This document shows positions 25,151 to 38,328 of a stretch of 64,000 bases of DNA, in pieces. The notes beneath the pieces were generated by a model, which saw only the letters and a list, made by a program, of their open reading frames with translations, was not told the origin of the DNA and made no database searches. The DNA is taken from contig NC_054553.1 in the NCBI RefSeq assembly GCF_017654505.1, positions 4,325,474 to 4,389,473 of the forward strand, given 5' to 3'. A program made the translations under genes and the position numbers. Each line of letters starts with the position of its first letter. Position 1 is the first letter of the stretch. The stretch comes from Polyodon spathula (lineage: Eukaryota; Chordata; Actinopteri; Acipenseriformes; Polyodontidae).

Positions 25151-25989
25151 CAGTGCCGTTTCTAGGCGTAACCGACATAAACGGCCGTTTAGGACCCCTG
25201 GCCGCTAGGGGGCCCCTTGGACAAAAAAAAACAACAAAACAAAACAAAAAAAAACAATTAAATATATTTTCTTTTAAATTTATTTTCATAAATGATCAGA
25301 GTGAGCAGTTTTCAAAGATTTTACAGATTTTGTTTGTGAGTGAGTCATGCCCAGGGCCATCATGGAATCGAGCCTCATTCATGCATCGCTAGGCACATTG
25401 CGTTTGGTTGTTGGGGGGTAAAAAAGATCAGCCTCCGGTAGCTTCTTTGAGGATTGCGACCAAATTATGTCTGAAAAAAAAAGATCAAGAACGTACCAAT
25501 CTGGCGCGAAGAAACTAAAGAAGGAAAACAACAAGAAAAATGTTTTGTATTATTTGATTTTGCTTCGTTTTTTTTATTGCTGTAGCTTGCTTACATACTG
25601 GCTGTGCCCAGTAGCGTACCGTCCATTGAGACAGCAGAGGTCCTGGGTAAAAATCGGTTCAATTCTTAATATTATTTTTAATTTCTTCACATTACTGTGA
25701 TCTCCGGTTTCCCAAGTTACTTTGTACTCTGGTTTACAGTGCAGCACTAACATGAAACGGAGAAAAAAACCCAACCAATTACATATTTCTTTCTGAAGAA
25801 GCCACCTCTTGGTAAGAATCAATGTTAAGTGAAATTCTTATTTATATTGCCGTTTTTCCCCTGCGCAATGTGATGTTTAGCTGCAATACGTTTTGATAAA
25901 TCTTTTTTTTTTTTTTTTTTTTTCCAAGCACCTGTTTTTATGATGACATTAAATGTGTAACTAAACCGGTATAGCTGGCTGTATGGTTT

Positions 25990-26020
<31 letters not shown>

Positions 26021-26540
26021 TCGTCACTTTAACTGGACAGACAGCACCAGTCTTACCAGTCTTACCAGACAGCACCAATTACCAGTCACCGCAGTGTAAG
26101 GCAACTTACATAGCAGTGAACCAAATGCAAGTCAATAAAAGTATGAACCCATCTACTTATTAATACTGATGTTATATTCTTGTCCTTTTACAATCACATA
26201 TTTCTGAAATAATATGGGTCATCAAATTTTAACATTAACATCATCCAAGGGACTTGATATTGCTTTGCAGTTTGCATGAACAGTCTCCAGGCATTATAAG
26301 ATGATAGCTTTTTCCTTTGTAACATGAACAGGATCTGGTTTGTTCAACATTTTTTTTTTTTTTTTTTTTTGCTTCAGTAAAAATCAAAACGTTTATTTAT
26401 ACATTTTATGTTTTCTGTGTGGTCATGCAAACGTTTCAAGACAGTAGGCTTAACCCTATGTTGGTTTGATGTCCCGCCAAGTGGAGTGGGCTACAAATCA
26501 AATCCTGCTTAGGGCCCCCAAAAGGCTAGAAACGGCCCTG
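25151..26540. mobile_element. hAT-superfamily DNA transposon, internally deleted
   Basis: The left end is CAGTGCCGTTTCTAGGC. The right end, reverse complemented, is CAGGGCCGTTTCTAGCC, so the terminal inverted repeat is 17 bp with two mismatches. G/C-rich subterminal stretches with GGGGGCCC follow on both sides. The element is flanked by a perfect 8-bp target duplication, TGTTGGTG, at 25143-25150 and 26541-26548, which is diagnostic for hAT. At 1390 bp it is too short for a full transposase. Inside are only a short coding remnant near 25467 and long T runs. It cannot be autonomous. Confidence 0.93.
25467..25545 (+). pseudogene. Remnant of the N terminus of a hAT transposase
   Basis: The frame begins MSEKKRSRTYQSGAKKLKKE. 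A short basic start with a SGAxKxKxKKE motif is typical of one group of vertebrate hAT transposases and their TTF/MYM-finger relatives. The similarity stops after about 25 residues and runs into hydrophobic, unrelated sequence. It sits inside the element bounded by hAT termini, which supports the reading. No zinc finger or catalytic domain remains. Confidence 0.6.
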
Positions 26541-26947
26541 TGTTGGTGGGTCATACATGCCTAACTGTTTTACTTTATTTAGTTTGTTTTTATTTCAGTA
26601 TCCTCTAAGGTTTGAGCTGTGCATGAAGAGAACTCTCTAGCCTAAGCAGAACGAGTAGAGACAGATATGAATAACTGTGTGTGGAGATTGGTGCCCACGC
26701 AGTGGGAAGCTGCCATTAAGATCAGATATTAATGGAATTCTAGCAGCATGGGTAGATTCGGAAGATTAACTGAAAGAAAGTAAAAAAGAATTATTAATAT
26801 GGACCCAATTCAGGTAGCCTGAGAAAAGCATTTTAGGGAATATAAATTCATACAAGAAACAGGGAAAATATCATCAATGATGAATCAAAAAAGAAATAAT
26901 CCAAATTATCTGCATTTTCATAACACCTTTTTTCCCCCACTCTTAAA

Positions 26948-27438
26948 GAGTAAGTAGCGTGGTTCTAAAAAGTATAGCGTTACACGTCTCCACATGTTGC
27001 AACAACTGTTTAAAAATAACGTATCTGCCATTTTTTATTTTCATTGTTACCATCCTGACAACTTTTTACACTTAGAACTTTAACTCTGTTTCAAAGCTGT
27101 TTTCAAAATGCCCGCTCTAGTGCACTGGGGTTTGAGATCTGTCCTCTAAATCACTGCAGGAAAAAGAAAAAAAAAAGTGATCTGGCTTTTCTGTACCACA
27201 TTGTGGATCGTTATTGCTGTGTTACCTGTCTGACAATGTGGGCAATAATCCTTACGCTGTCAGTGCACTAGAGCGGACATTTTCAAAAGAGCTTTGATAC
27301 AGACTTTAATGTTCTAAGTGTAAAAAGCTGTCAGGATGTTAACTTTGAAAAGAGGAATGACAGGTCCGTTATTTAAACAGTTGTAGCATCACGTGGGGAC
27401 GTGGAACGCTACATTTTTTGGAACTCCGTTACTTGCTC
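26948..27438. mobile_element. Foldback (long inverted repeat) element, about 490 bp
   Basis: The left arm (about 26948-27125) and right arm (about 27262-27438) are imperfect reverse complements over roughly 175 bp. Matching blocks include GAGTAAGTAGCG with GAGCAAGTAACG, GTATAGCGTTACACGT with TGTAGCGTTCCACGT, TTTTTACACTTAGAAC, and CCGCTCTAGTGCACTG, read from the two strands. The centre is a loop of about 135 bp. No transposase is present. No clear target duplication is visible, so the superfamily is unknown. Confidence 0.88.
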
Positions 27439-28040
27439 ATGAAAGGATAATTGGGTTTAATTGGATAAGAATGATTGGGTTTCAGTATTTCCAATTTGTT
27501 TAAATGTCAGACAGTCAGACAGTGAAATCCAGAGTTTGGGCAGGTTCCTGCACTGCTGACTGAGAGTCTGGCAGCCCCTCTATTGGTACCAGGAACCCAC
27601 AGTTGCCCAGAGCAGTTCTGCAGGAATGTCTCACGAGAGGCTGCCTCTGCTTGCCTGCAATTTGATCAGCTATTCTCCACATTCTTCCAGTCCTGTTTCG
27701 GAATGCATTCATATGTATACAAATACATAGAGGGCACTCTCTGTGAAATAACCGCTGCTCGCCAACTCTTCAAGAAGCACAATGAGTGGAAAAGAAAGTA
27801 TGTTTAACCCTAGATTTGGAATCCAGAGAGTGACTTTCTTTTGATCAAATTCCAGCTCACTCTTTGTCCTCTGTTTCTTTACAGTGGAAGTCTAGTACAG
27901 CCACTCTGTGTGTGTGTTCTGTGCATGTGCTTCAAACTCACTGTCCAGGAATTCTTTGGAAAGGTGAAACCACCTGTCTGTTGTATAGAAAGGTTATTCT
28001 TGTGTGTCTCTTGTCTTTAGGTAAAGCTGTGTGGCTCAGA
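27439..28040 (+). other. Upstream region and 5' untranslated exon of GDPD2
   Basis: The start exon of GDPD2 begins after an acceptor TCTTTAG at 28014-28020, so 28021-28040 is 5' untranslated and at least one upstream non-coding exon must exist. A second strong acceptor (CTGTTTCTTTACAG, ending 27884) may mark another leader exon. The promoter itself is not identified. Confidence 0.45.
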
Positions 28041-29598
28041 ATGACACAGAAGCACCCCTGTCGAAACTGCCTGGTTGGGGTCTACAGTTGTCATGGGAAG
28101 GACAAAAAACCAGGGAAATGGCAGGTAATAAAGCAGCACAGTAACCCTGCCTTCATATGATAGGATAATATTACACACCTCTGGCGCTGTCAGCTTGCAT
28201 TGGACCAGAGCATGCAGCGCTGGGTACGGCTGGACATGCTGTGAGGCTGTCTAACGTGCTTTTGTAATGTGGCGACGAAGGCTGGTATCTAGACAAGGAC
28301 ACATTCACCGCATCACCTAGGCTTTGGGAAAGTATGTGTTTCGACAGAGCTTCTAAAGAGAGAGTGAGTGTTGTAATAGTAGTCCACCTTAATAAGAGAA
28401 AGTATTGTTGTCATGATTACAGTCTTTGCGGCAGTGCTCTGAAACGTTTAGCAGTGATGCATTCTGGCAGCGATTATTATATAATTACAAACTGAATGAG
28501 AAAACAAATGTAAAGCACTGGGGTGCGGCTTTCAAAGGGCTGTATTTACAAAGCGTTGCAGAGCAGCCCTGCATTTCCAAAGGGATTAAAGACCTAGAAA
28601 AAAAAAGAGCTAGACTTGTTTGGGCAGGACATGAAAAGCTCCTGCCTGCCTGCGCTCCGGGACATCTCCGAGGGGCAGGGGGGAGAAGGGACTCTGCCTG
28701 ACTTCACCTGACAGCGTGCAAGCAAAAGCAGACCCACAGAGAACCTGACGGACAAGAGTGGAGAGAGCTCCCAGGTCCTGGTGCCTTCTCATGATGTCTG
28801 TGTCAACACAATACAATACTCAGGAGTGGTATGGAAGTAGAATCACATGCAATATGTAGCACACACTTTTGTAAATATACTTACAAGATATGCAAACGGC
28901 ATGTCCGCTGTCGTTGTCTCTCCCACTCTCTCTCTCTCTCTGTCCCCTGGCAGTGTGCATGCTGCTGGTTCACTTTCCAGTCCTTCATCTTTCTGCTGAC
29001 TCTTTGGTGGATCTATGTATGCTGGGCTGCCTACAATGACCGGGACGATTTCAACACGTGAGTACAATGAAGCTGGATTCGTTAGGGCTGAATAAACAAG
29101 GAGAGTCAGGCCTCATGGGCAGGGGGTTGCCTCTCTCCTACAGTAACCCTCCCTGTGAATCTCACTGAGACTGTGCAGTGGTGGCTCGGAGGTATTATTT
29201 CATATCACAGCAGGTGCAACTGTTGATGGAACAAAGCAATCCATTCAGTCCTGAGAGGAGTGGGCGAACACAAGAACCAAGACTTCCGTTCTGTCACTTC
29301 ATTTAGAAGGGTCGGGTTTAACCAATTCAAAGGGATGCCCAAGGTGATTTATAACGTCACTTTGTAGTGCTGCTGTGGAAAAGCAAATGAGCCGATACCT
29401 GTGGGGTTGCATTTGAGTCAGTGCAGGAAAACTGAACCAGGATAGCTCTCCTTCCTGGTAGGAGGAAAAACCTGGAGTATGGGTTTCTTGCGAGGACTGG
29501 GGTTCATGAGCCTACATGTTAAAGGAACACCTTACACCCCCTTACGTTTTGCATAATTTTCTTTTTTTCTGTTTATTTTCCTGTTATACATGTTACTG

Positions 29599-29680
<82 letters not shown>

Positions 29681-32600
29681 GATCTCAATGATATTGCAAA
29701 TTGGAAGCCCTAATATCAGCACAGTATTTGGGAAAACTACAAAGCGGTAATGTAATTCAGTATGTTAACGTAGCATTATTCAGCAGGTTTCATTCAACTT
29801 TATGATGCAAAATATGTTAATTCTATGTGGTGATGCAAAACATTTGGCCATAGCTGTATATATGAAGAAAAGTAATTGCTAAACTGAAAACTCACATACG
29901 CACTATAATTATGCAGATGTATGTTTAGAGGGGCATGCTGTTTTGCACTACAAGGCCGTCTTGTTTTGCAGGAAGGTGTTCTCAATTCTGAGCAGCATCA
30001 CAGGCATGTATGTGGACTGGTTTTTGGTGGTGCTGATCGTGACTTCAGTGTTGGTCATCTACTGCTGCCTCCTGCTGGTGAGTTTGTGTATTGCAGTATG
30101 GCTCGGATGTGCAACTGAAGGACAGACAATGCCGTCTATTTTAATGATCTAAACAGCGGTGGATCTAAATACCATCTCTTTTATATTAATCCAGCTGGAG
30201 ATTTATTGACCCACTTATTAACATCTGCAGACAATAGAAATGCAGTGAAATGAGATCCTTGAAAAATCAGTAAATATAATACATCTGAGTGTGATGCTAT
30301 TAAAATCTTTAAAGTAGATTTCAATGATGCTTGAAGCAATTATTTGACTTGTGGTACAAACCTCCACCTATAGGAAAAGGTTGAAATTACAGGCAGGTGG
30401 AGGAAAGAGCTTGGAATTACTGACCTTGAGATTCTTTTTTCTATTATTTTAAAATGTTATTGTATTTTTTTTTTCTTCAGGTCTTTGCGCTGATCCAGGT
30501 GGCTCTTAAAGAACCTCTGGACATGCACTGGATTCACAAGGTATTCTCAGAGCTATAGGATTTGGCAATCAGAGTTATTGATAACTGCACACATTCACTC
30601 TATGTTGCTTCCTTGGCAGTTTTGAATTGTGTCTGCAGGCAGACACAGAGGCACAGGTGACTCTGTCCGTGGGTGCTGAGTTGTCCTGCTCTGTACCCCT
30701 CACAGGTCCTGCTGTTCTTGGCAGTGGTGATTGTAGCCGCTGGGGTCGTTGGGCTGTGTTTGCAGTGGATGGAGGAGTGGGGCACAGCTTTGTTATCATT
30801 GCAGGTGTGTGCAGAATATTCATTAAGCACATCTAGCAGGTTTTTTAAATATTTTTTTTACTTTTTTTAAACACGTGTGTTGCTGTGCACCCTGACCCTT
30901 CCCTTTGCCCCTGCCAGGTGACGGCCCCTTTTCTGCAGCTGGCGGGTGTGGCTGCCGTGTCGCTCCTCGGCTGGTTTGTGTTCCAGAGATTCTTCATGGC
31001 CAAAAGGACAGGTAAGCACCGCCCAGACCCCCAGCACTGACCCCCCTGCTGAAGACTGCCACTGTTTGCTGTGCTAGTGCTTCATACTGCAGCTGTGTGT
31101 TCCCCTTGCCCTACATGGCTAGTGTCTACATTTTTTCCAGTGTTGTTTCCCTGATAAAGACCTCCACTCCCAAACTGATATTTCAAAATTGTTAAAACTT
31201 GAGTTCACATGCAAATGTAACTAACATAAAGAAGAAAAATGCAAAATGAAACAGTCCTAGCAAAACATACCCTTAGAACAGTTCCTAAAGTTTTGTGAAT
31301 AGTGTCGACAATATATTAATATGTAAGCTTCTGATAAAAGTACAAAAAACGAATAATTGAGAACAATGCTGGTGTTCAGTTCTTCCCCAGTGTTGGGTAG
31401 TGCTGCCCTCTGCTGTTTGCTGGCTGTCAGTGCTAATCCTGTGTGTGTTCAGTCTCTAGGGTGTTTATCCTCATGGCTTATCTCATCGTGGTTGCTGCTG
31501 TGTTCCTGTCTCCACTGGTCATCACATCTCCCTGCCTCCTGGAGATAAGGGAGTTACCCCCCAAGCCTGCGCTGATCGGCCACCGGGGGGCGCCCATGGT
31601 GAGCTTGCTCTATACTGCTGAATTAATTAATAGCACATTTTGCTTTGCGGTTTTGTCAGTTGGAAACATGGCAAGCTTGCCTTTAGCTTTCCTGGTTTTC
31701 CGCGCCTCTCTGCGCAGCTGCTGTGGCTCATCTGGGTGTCTCTGGTGAAAGTTCTTCTCACTCTCTCTCCTTTTTAAAGCTCGCTCCAGAGAACACAATG
31801 ATGTCCTTCCGGAAGAGTATGGAGTGTAAGGTGGCCGCCTTCGAGTCAGACGTGCTGCTCAGGTGAGAGACAGACAGAGAGGGACCAGAGACACTAACAG
31901 AGAGATGCACTAGGCAGATATTACAAGTGGTGTGTGTGTGTCTCTGTATCTTTAAGAGCCTTATGAAAAAAAAGACTCTGAATGTGACATTTGTCCACCA
32001 GGTGGCATTGTGTCCTATGCAAAAATCCACATTCAGAGAAACCATAGTTAGAAAATGTGCCCACCAGTAGATTCTATGCTATGTAATTTGGATGTTTAAT
32101 ATACCAGTACTGTAAATTCTACAAACTCTAGACATATACTTTAGACTTCCTATTGTGGCCAGCGCCAAAAAAAGAAAGGCAATCAACTATGTGCATCAAT
32201 ATGTCCAGTATACATCTTTACAAGAATAAACAGAAAGATGCTTTACAAGAGCAGACCCTGCGCTACAGTTGAGATTTCTTCATATCTCCAGCTGGGATGG
32301 AGTGCCCTTCCTGATGCACGACGATTCCTTGAAAAGGACGACGAACGTGTTGGAGAAGTTTCCAGAGAGAGCCAGGAACGGCAGCTCCACCTTCAGCTGG
32401 AAGGAGCTGCAGAGCCTCAACGCTGGGGCGTGGTACCTGAAGGTAATCTGACTGCATGAACCTCCTTAATGTTGTAGCTAGAGCCAACCCGAGTCACAGA
32501 GCAGTGCAGTAAATCCATTGAGTAACCTGAAAGGTGAAACAGTGGCACACAACACACTAGGAACATTAAAAACACATGGATAATTTCTTATTCAGTCAGA

Positions 32601-34117
32601 TTAGAGACAAATGGTGTGCTTTCAATGAAAGGCATTATATAAATTGGTGCATTGTATTGCACTGTCACAGAAACATAATACCTACTACTATACCTGCAAT
32701 GCTCTAAGCAGTATTACATGATGTGCTTTGGAAGTAATGTATCACCTAGATAGTAACTGACAACCAAAGGCATTATGCAGCTACTTGTAGTTCCTGAATG
32801 GAGATTAGATGTGATATAGTGTTGATATGAGTACATGCTCCACCATGCTGTATTAGCGGTTTGCCTCTCATCTATTACACGGCACATCATGCAGTAGTCT
32901 GCCAGGGCTGGCACGTCTTATGAAGATCAGCATTGCATTGTAGTATTAGCATTGCATTACGCCTCTGGTAAGACCTGATTGGCCCGGGGACAGTGATGCG
33001 AGTGGCGCCGCCCTTGTGGTTTGTTTCAGAATGACCCCTTCCAGACAGTCTCCTCCTTCTCAAAGCTGGATCAAGAGGAAGCCAGAAATCAGAGCATCCC
33101 GTCTCTGAGTGATCTGCTGAACCTGGCCAAGCAGAACAACACCTCTGTCATCTTCGATCTGAAAAAACTCTCTCCGGGACACCCCTACGAACTCAGCTAC
33201 ACCCAGCGCACTGTCGAGACCATTCTCAACTCCAGCATCCCGCTGCGACTGGTGAGAATACGGAGCTAACATTGCTTCAGCACACCAGGGTTTAAATAAC
33301 TGAGAGTCTAGAGAAACAAGTAATCATTCAGCGCTGGAAGACCTTCCTTCCGCGGATAGCCTTTAAAGTGAAAGCACAGCGACGATTTTGTGCTGCCAAA
33401 AGGATAAATTCAATAGAAATTAATTGGGGAGGGGTGAAAGTTTTCATCAGCAGGGAAGGGCTGCAGTAATCAATTTGTCGCGGGTTATTGGACAGTAGAT
33501 TCCTTTTTTGAGACGAGTCTGAGCGGTTTACAGCTTATCTTTCAAAGTACTGTTTTACCGTCTATACAGTATGTTAGCTCATCAGCCTAGTCATATCCCC
33601 TGTCTACTCCCTGCCAGGTGCTGTGGCTGGTGAATAAGAACAGGGACAAATTGGTAGCAATACCCCCTGGGTTCCAGAAGATCTATGCTGACAAGGAGGC
33701 CATGTGGGCCGGTGGGGGCGACCGGCTCAACATACGCCACTCCTTCCTGAGTGGCCAGGAGATTCGGTGAGTTTGTGTTTGGGGGGTGGGGTGGGGCAGC
33801 AACCTGCTGTTGAGACTGGAAATTGTGTTGCAGAAACGCCCAAGGGATTCAGTGCAAAGCCCTGCTCTATCCTGGCAGTGGTGCTTTAACTCCGTTTCTA
33901 TTGTTCCACATATTCCAAACCTGTTCCATTGCCATGTCTTCTTTGAAGCACTAGAGGGCTCTCTTTCAAAACATAAGTGCAAGTCAAGGGAAATCACATA
34001 AAATGAAGTTGTTTTTTTTGTGTCTGTGTTTAAGGTGAAATGTAGATGTAGTACAAATGTAATCTTATAAAAAGAAGGAAGCACAATATTGTAACCATTG
34101 TAAATATACACTAAAGC

Positions 34118-34194
<77 letters not shown>

Positions 34195-35361
34195 TGTTGA
34201 ATTCTTTTATGGTTACAATGTACCTCTGTTTCTTTGTGTGTGTGTCTGTCGTTGTGTGTCGTTGTGTGTCTGTCCCTGTGTGTCGCTGTGTGTCGTTGTG
34301 TCGCTGTGTGTGTGTGTCTGTCCCTGTGTGTCTGTCCCTGTGTATCGTTGTGTGCGTGTGTGTGTATGTGTGTCTGTCACTGTATGTGTGTGCCGGTCAC
34401 TGTGTCTGTCTGTTACTGTGTGTCGCTGTGTGTGTCTGTCCCTGTGTGTCACTGTTTGTGTGTGTCCCTCTCCCTGTGTGTCGCTGTGTGTGTGTCCCTG
34501 TGTGTCGCTGTGTGTGTGTGTCCCTGTCCCTGTGTGTCGCTGTGTGTCTGTCCCTGTGTGTCGCTGTGTGTGTGTCCCTGTCCCTGTGTGTCGTTGTGTG
34601 CGTGCTTCAGGAACCTGACTCGGAGTAACGTGACGATGAACATGTGGGTGGTGAATGAGCGCTGGCTCTTCTCTCTGCTGTGGTGCTCTGGGGTCTCCTC
34701 CGTCACCACAAACTCCTGCCAGCGCCTCAGGGACATGCAGCGCCCCATCTGGCACCTCGTAAGTATTCATTGAAGTACTTTTGCCAAGTCATTCTAAGAG
34801 AACCTGCTCAAGCTAATTAAACAGTTTCCTCGTCCTCCATAGATATATATGAAAATACCCCACCCCCCGATTCAGTCAGAAATCAGTGTTTGGGGTGACC
34901 GCTCATTTCTGTGTGTTTCTGCACAGGCACCCGACACGTACCAAGCGATCTGGATCACCGTGGACTGCTTCTTCCTTCTGGTCATTCTGGGCCTGTTCCT
35001 GCTGCAGAGGTCAGTGGGGGTGAGGGGTAGGGCACTGCATGACCTCACAGCATCTTGGTGTATTGCTTCATATGCACAGCACAGGGTCACTCTTTGTTTG
35101 ACTGAGACACTATGTAGCAGCTATATCTCCTTCTCAGTATCTCTGTGTAATCCTTCAGAATCTCCACGATGATGTTTTTGAATAGATCTCAGTAATCGCA
35201 GTAATCTACATGCCATGTCTGTTCAAAGTGATTCGGACAGATTATACAGGGTTATAAAAGTGTTGCGATGCTACATACAGTAGGGTCCTGTTTAAAAAAA
35301 AAAAAAAACTAACCTAGAGAGTTGATTTGCTGATTTGAATTGGTAGAACTATGATTTATCT

Positions 35362-35426
<65 letters not shown>

Positions 35427-36236
35427 GGGGGGTTGATCCTTTGTTAAAACTCTTTTTAATAAAAAATACTAATAGTCAACATTGCGTTTTGGGTTACAAT
35501 TTAATCATAATTTCATAATTCTACATTGTCAATTCCATTACCTTTTCAGAAAAACCTTAGCAAATCTGGAAGTGATTTTTTTTTCCATTGCTTTTTTAAA
35601 ACCCAGACTCAAGAAATCAAAGTGCGTTATTTGTTGTTTTTTGTATTTTCAGGAGGCGCTTCTGGAACAACAGAGGGGGTGAGTGTCTCCTCAGGAACCT
35701 TTCCTACAGTGTATGGGTCGAAAAAATTCAATCATCAAACATAAAACTCAACTGCAATGAAGCAGCTGGCAGCTGGCAGCTGGCAGCGAGTCGACACGGT
35801 GGCTAAAATGCACTCCCGATATGAATAACCGTGCGTAAACCACATGTCTGAAGTTGGTCAAAAAAATTATTTTTTGATGATATTTTTGGTACATGTGGGG
35901 GGTTGACCAAGAAAGCAGGCTTCAGGCTCCACCCAACAAAACAATAATGAATTTGAGTAAGCCTTGTCGGCCCACTTGAGCTGGAATGACCCTGTAAACG
36001 AACGCACTTCATAAAGTGATGAAAAGAGTTTGTTGTTGTGACCTGGATTTTAGTTCTTGGAAGATCCTGTTAGCAAGGTGTGTTTGTCAGCAGGGCAGGT
36101 GCAGCCCAGGAAGTGGGAAGCCCCTGAAAGGAGATGAACTGACTGCTTCTGCTTGTCTTGTCTCTCCACAGGACGGTCTGAGCACAGTAATGGCTTCATA
36201 AACTTACTGACGGGCGAGATGGACACCTTTCTGTGA
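28041..36236 (+). CDS. GDPD2: GDPD2 (GDE3), complete: six-transmembrane glycerophosphodiester phosphodiesterase
   Basis: Exons: 28041-28124, 28954-29057, 29972-30077, 30481-30540, 30706-30804, 30918-31011, 31453-31598, 31780-31862, 32292-32442, 33030-33251, 33618-33766, 34611-34758, 34927-35009, 35653-35678, 36172-36236. All are GT-AG with matching phases and give 539 residues, the length I recall for human GDPD2. Five N-terminal membrane helices (about residues 30-206) and one C-terminal helix (about 487-508) bracket an outward-facing catalytic domain. Active-site features: HRGAP with His226 and Arg227, E235 in APENT, metal ligands E253 and D255 in FESDV, and H268 in PFLMHDD. Glycosylation sequons are visible (NGS, NNTS, NSS, NLT, NVT). 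GDE3 is known to hydrolyse glycerophosphoinositol. The N terminus has four cysteines within 17 residues, possible lipid attachment sites. GDPD5 and GDPD4 are the alternatives, but the C terminus and synteny favour GDPD2. Confidence 0.96.
29600..29675. repeat. (AT)n microsatellite in a GDPD2 intron
   Basis: About 38 uninterrupted AT units in the intron between coding exons 2 and 3. Confidence 0.98.
31995..32008 (+). promoter_or_regulatory. Possible CTCF core
   Basis: CCACCAGGTGGCAT resembles the CTCF core CCASYAGRKGGCR. It lies in the intron between GDPD2 coding exons 8 and 9. A single motif match is weak evidence. Confidence 0.25.
34123..34608 (+). repeat. (AT)n microsatellite joined to a GTGTGTC/GTCCCTG minisatellite abutting an exon
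   Basis: An (AT)n array (34123-34191) is followed after a short spacer by about 375 bp (34231-34608) of mixed units such as GTGTGTCGCTGT and GTGTGTCTGTCCCT. The array reaches the acceptor of GDPD2 exon 12 (AG at 34609-34610) and supplies its whole polypyrimidine region. Overlapping open frames across it (Cys/Val/Ser rich) are artefacts. Confidence 0.93.
35366..35427. repeat. (ATT)n microsatellite
   Basis: About 20 ATT units with one interruption, in the GDPD2 intron before the 26-bp exon at 35653. Confidence 0.95.
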
Positions 36237-38271
36237 GGGTCGGGCCGGGCCGGGCCAGCAGATGGAAGGACTGTCTGAAGGAGTCCCTGCTAGAAGAAGC
36301 AGCAGCAGCATTCTGAATGCTTTCTGTTCAGGGCTGCTGAACAATATATTTTTTCTGGGAACTGAGTAGCTGACTTGGGAATCTGTATCTCTGGGATTGA
36401 TGCAACTCTCGTCAGGACTAGAAGGAAGTTTTTATTCGGTGTGGGGGGGGGGGGGTTGGTCTTGGGTTACCTTTTCTCTGAACATATGGGGGGGCCCTAT
36501 ACTATACTGAACAGATGTGCGCCCCCCTTCAACCTGCTCTTGAATATATGTTAACAGACTGTGCCAAACCCCCACCCTCTCTCCTGTGGGGAGCAGGCAG
36601 GACCTGTTTTGATCACTGAAGTTCACCATCACTGCTATGGTTAAGGTTGTGTTTGAAGGTGTTCACTATTGTATACTGGTCAACAAAATCGGGGCATTTC
36701 AGACATATTTAAAACATTAGTATTAACACGCCTTAAGTACACACAAATATATATAATCTCAGTATTTCCGTTTCAAATTCTAGAATATACCTCAGATAAG
36801 TGCTGTGTGTCTATTTGCTCGAAATGGAATATAGAACAGTATGGTAAAAGCTAAGTATACTATTTATCATGTTTTCATTCTTCTCATACCACCCCCAGTT
36901 TAGATTAAAAAATCAAGTCATGGCTTCTGGGGCAAGCATTGACAAGAGTGCCTTCCAGCACTTTGCAGACTCTTGAGGCATTGCCCATGTGAGTATTAAA
37001 GCTTGCTACTGGGGATTCCCACTGTGGGGGCTATGCTTGGCAGGATAGTGTGGTATTACTGAATATTACTCACAACAATAGCACTGAACATTCAATAACG
37101 AAGTTCCCCCTGATTTTGTTTTCTTTAAAAGGACAGAATTATGTGTTAATGTTACAGAATGAGAAATGCAAAGCTTAAGGAATGTCTAATGTCTAATGTA
37201 TAATCTAATGATCCGGTCAGTGGCGGATATGAATAACTACGTGTTTCTTCATTCCTATAGACCCCGTTGAATTTCATTGCTTCATTGGAGTAATCGCACT
37301 GAAAATTTGCCCCATCATTTTTGCTCCAACAAAACCCCAAATTGATAGCCCTATTTTTTTGTTGACTAGTAACCCTGTTATTTTCATATAATATTATAGA
37401 AATATCTGGTATTTTTGTATTAAATAAAAAGTGTTGTTTTTTAATAAATATTTTCTAGATTCTGGTGAAATGAATTTGAAATATGGGCAGTTGTGAAGTA
37501 AATGAAAATAATGTCTAATAAAAAATAAAGCAATACCTTTTTGCTTCACTCCTATATAGTGTGCTGAAACAATTAAAAAGGTATAATTAAGCTAATGAAT
37601 AGTTCAATTAAGGGTTCAGTTAAGTAATTGATAACTCTGCAGGAAAACCAGTGGACACAGAAGATTGGGAAACCCTGGGCTAGACCATCGTCCTGTGTAG
37701 GGGTACAGTTTGAAATTTGTACAGTTTCTTACTGGTTTAAATTGCACTTTTCCCCCTTTTTTGAGTGGGTGTGTTAAATCTTCACTGTTGGAAGATATGC
37801 TGGATTTGATCTATCTGTTTCACCAGGCGATTGTATATTTTCTCATTTGTTATTCAGACTTGTTTTGCAAAGTCAGCAGAATGTATACGTGCTTGCTCTA
37901 TTTGTACGGGTGTTGGTGTATTATTAAAAGTGTCTGTCTTGTGAAGAGAGTTGGGAAGCTGTTTGGAATTAATTGGTTCAGGGCTCCTGCATCTTTGACA
38001 TTTATAAAGATAACATCTGTTATGCTTTAGATACCAATGTGCCACTAGATAAACCAAACTGACATGCTTTGATGTCTATAGATCTTGGTCGTCAGACCTT
38101 TGCTGCAACGATTCACACTGCAGACAGTGGAAGATTTACACCTGGCATGTTTCATATTCAAGAATACAATACCTACAATGCATATATTTCTAGGAAATGT
38201 TGTAAACAAAATTAAAGTAGCCTAGACTGATTTATTTATTTATATATTTATATATATATATATATATATAG

Positions 38272-38328
<57 letters not shown>

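Noticed and set aside
34194..34773. Open frames up to 185 codons on both strands
   Set aside because: They run through the GT-rich minisatellite; only the part from 34611 to 34758 is coding, as GDPD2 exon 12.
37180..37350. Possible transposon fragment with TGGCGGATATGAATAACTAC
   Set aside because: It looks repeat-like, but no terminal repeat or duplication could be found in the window.
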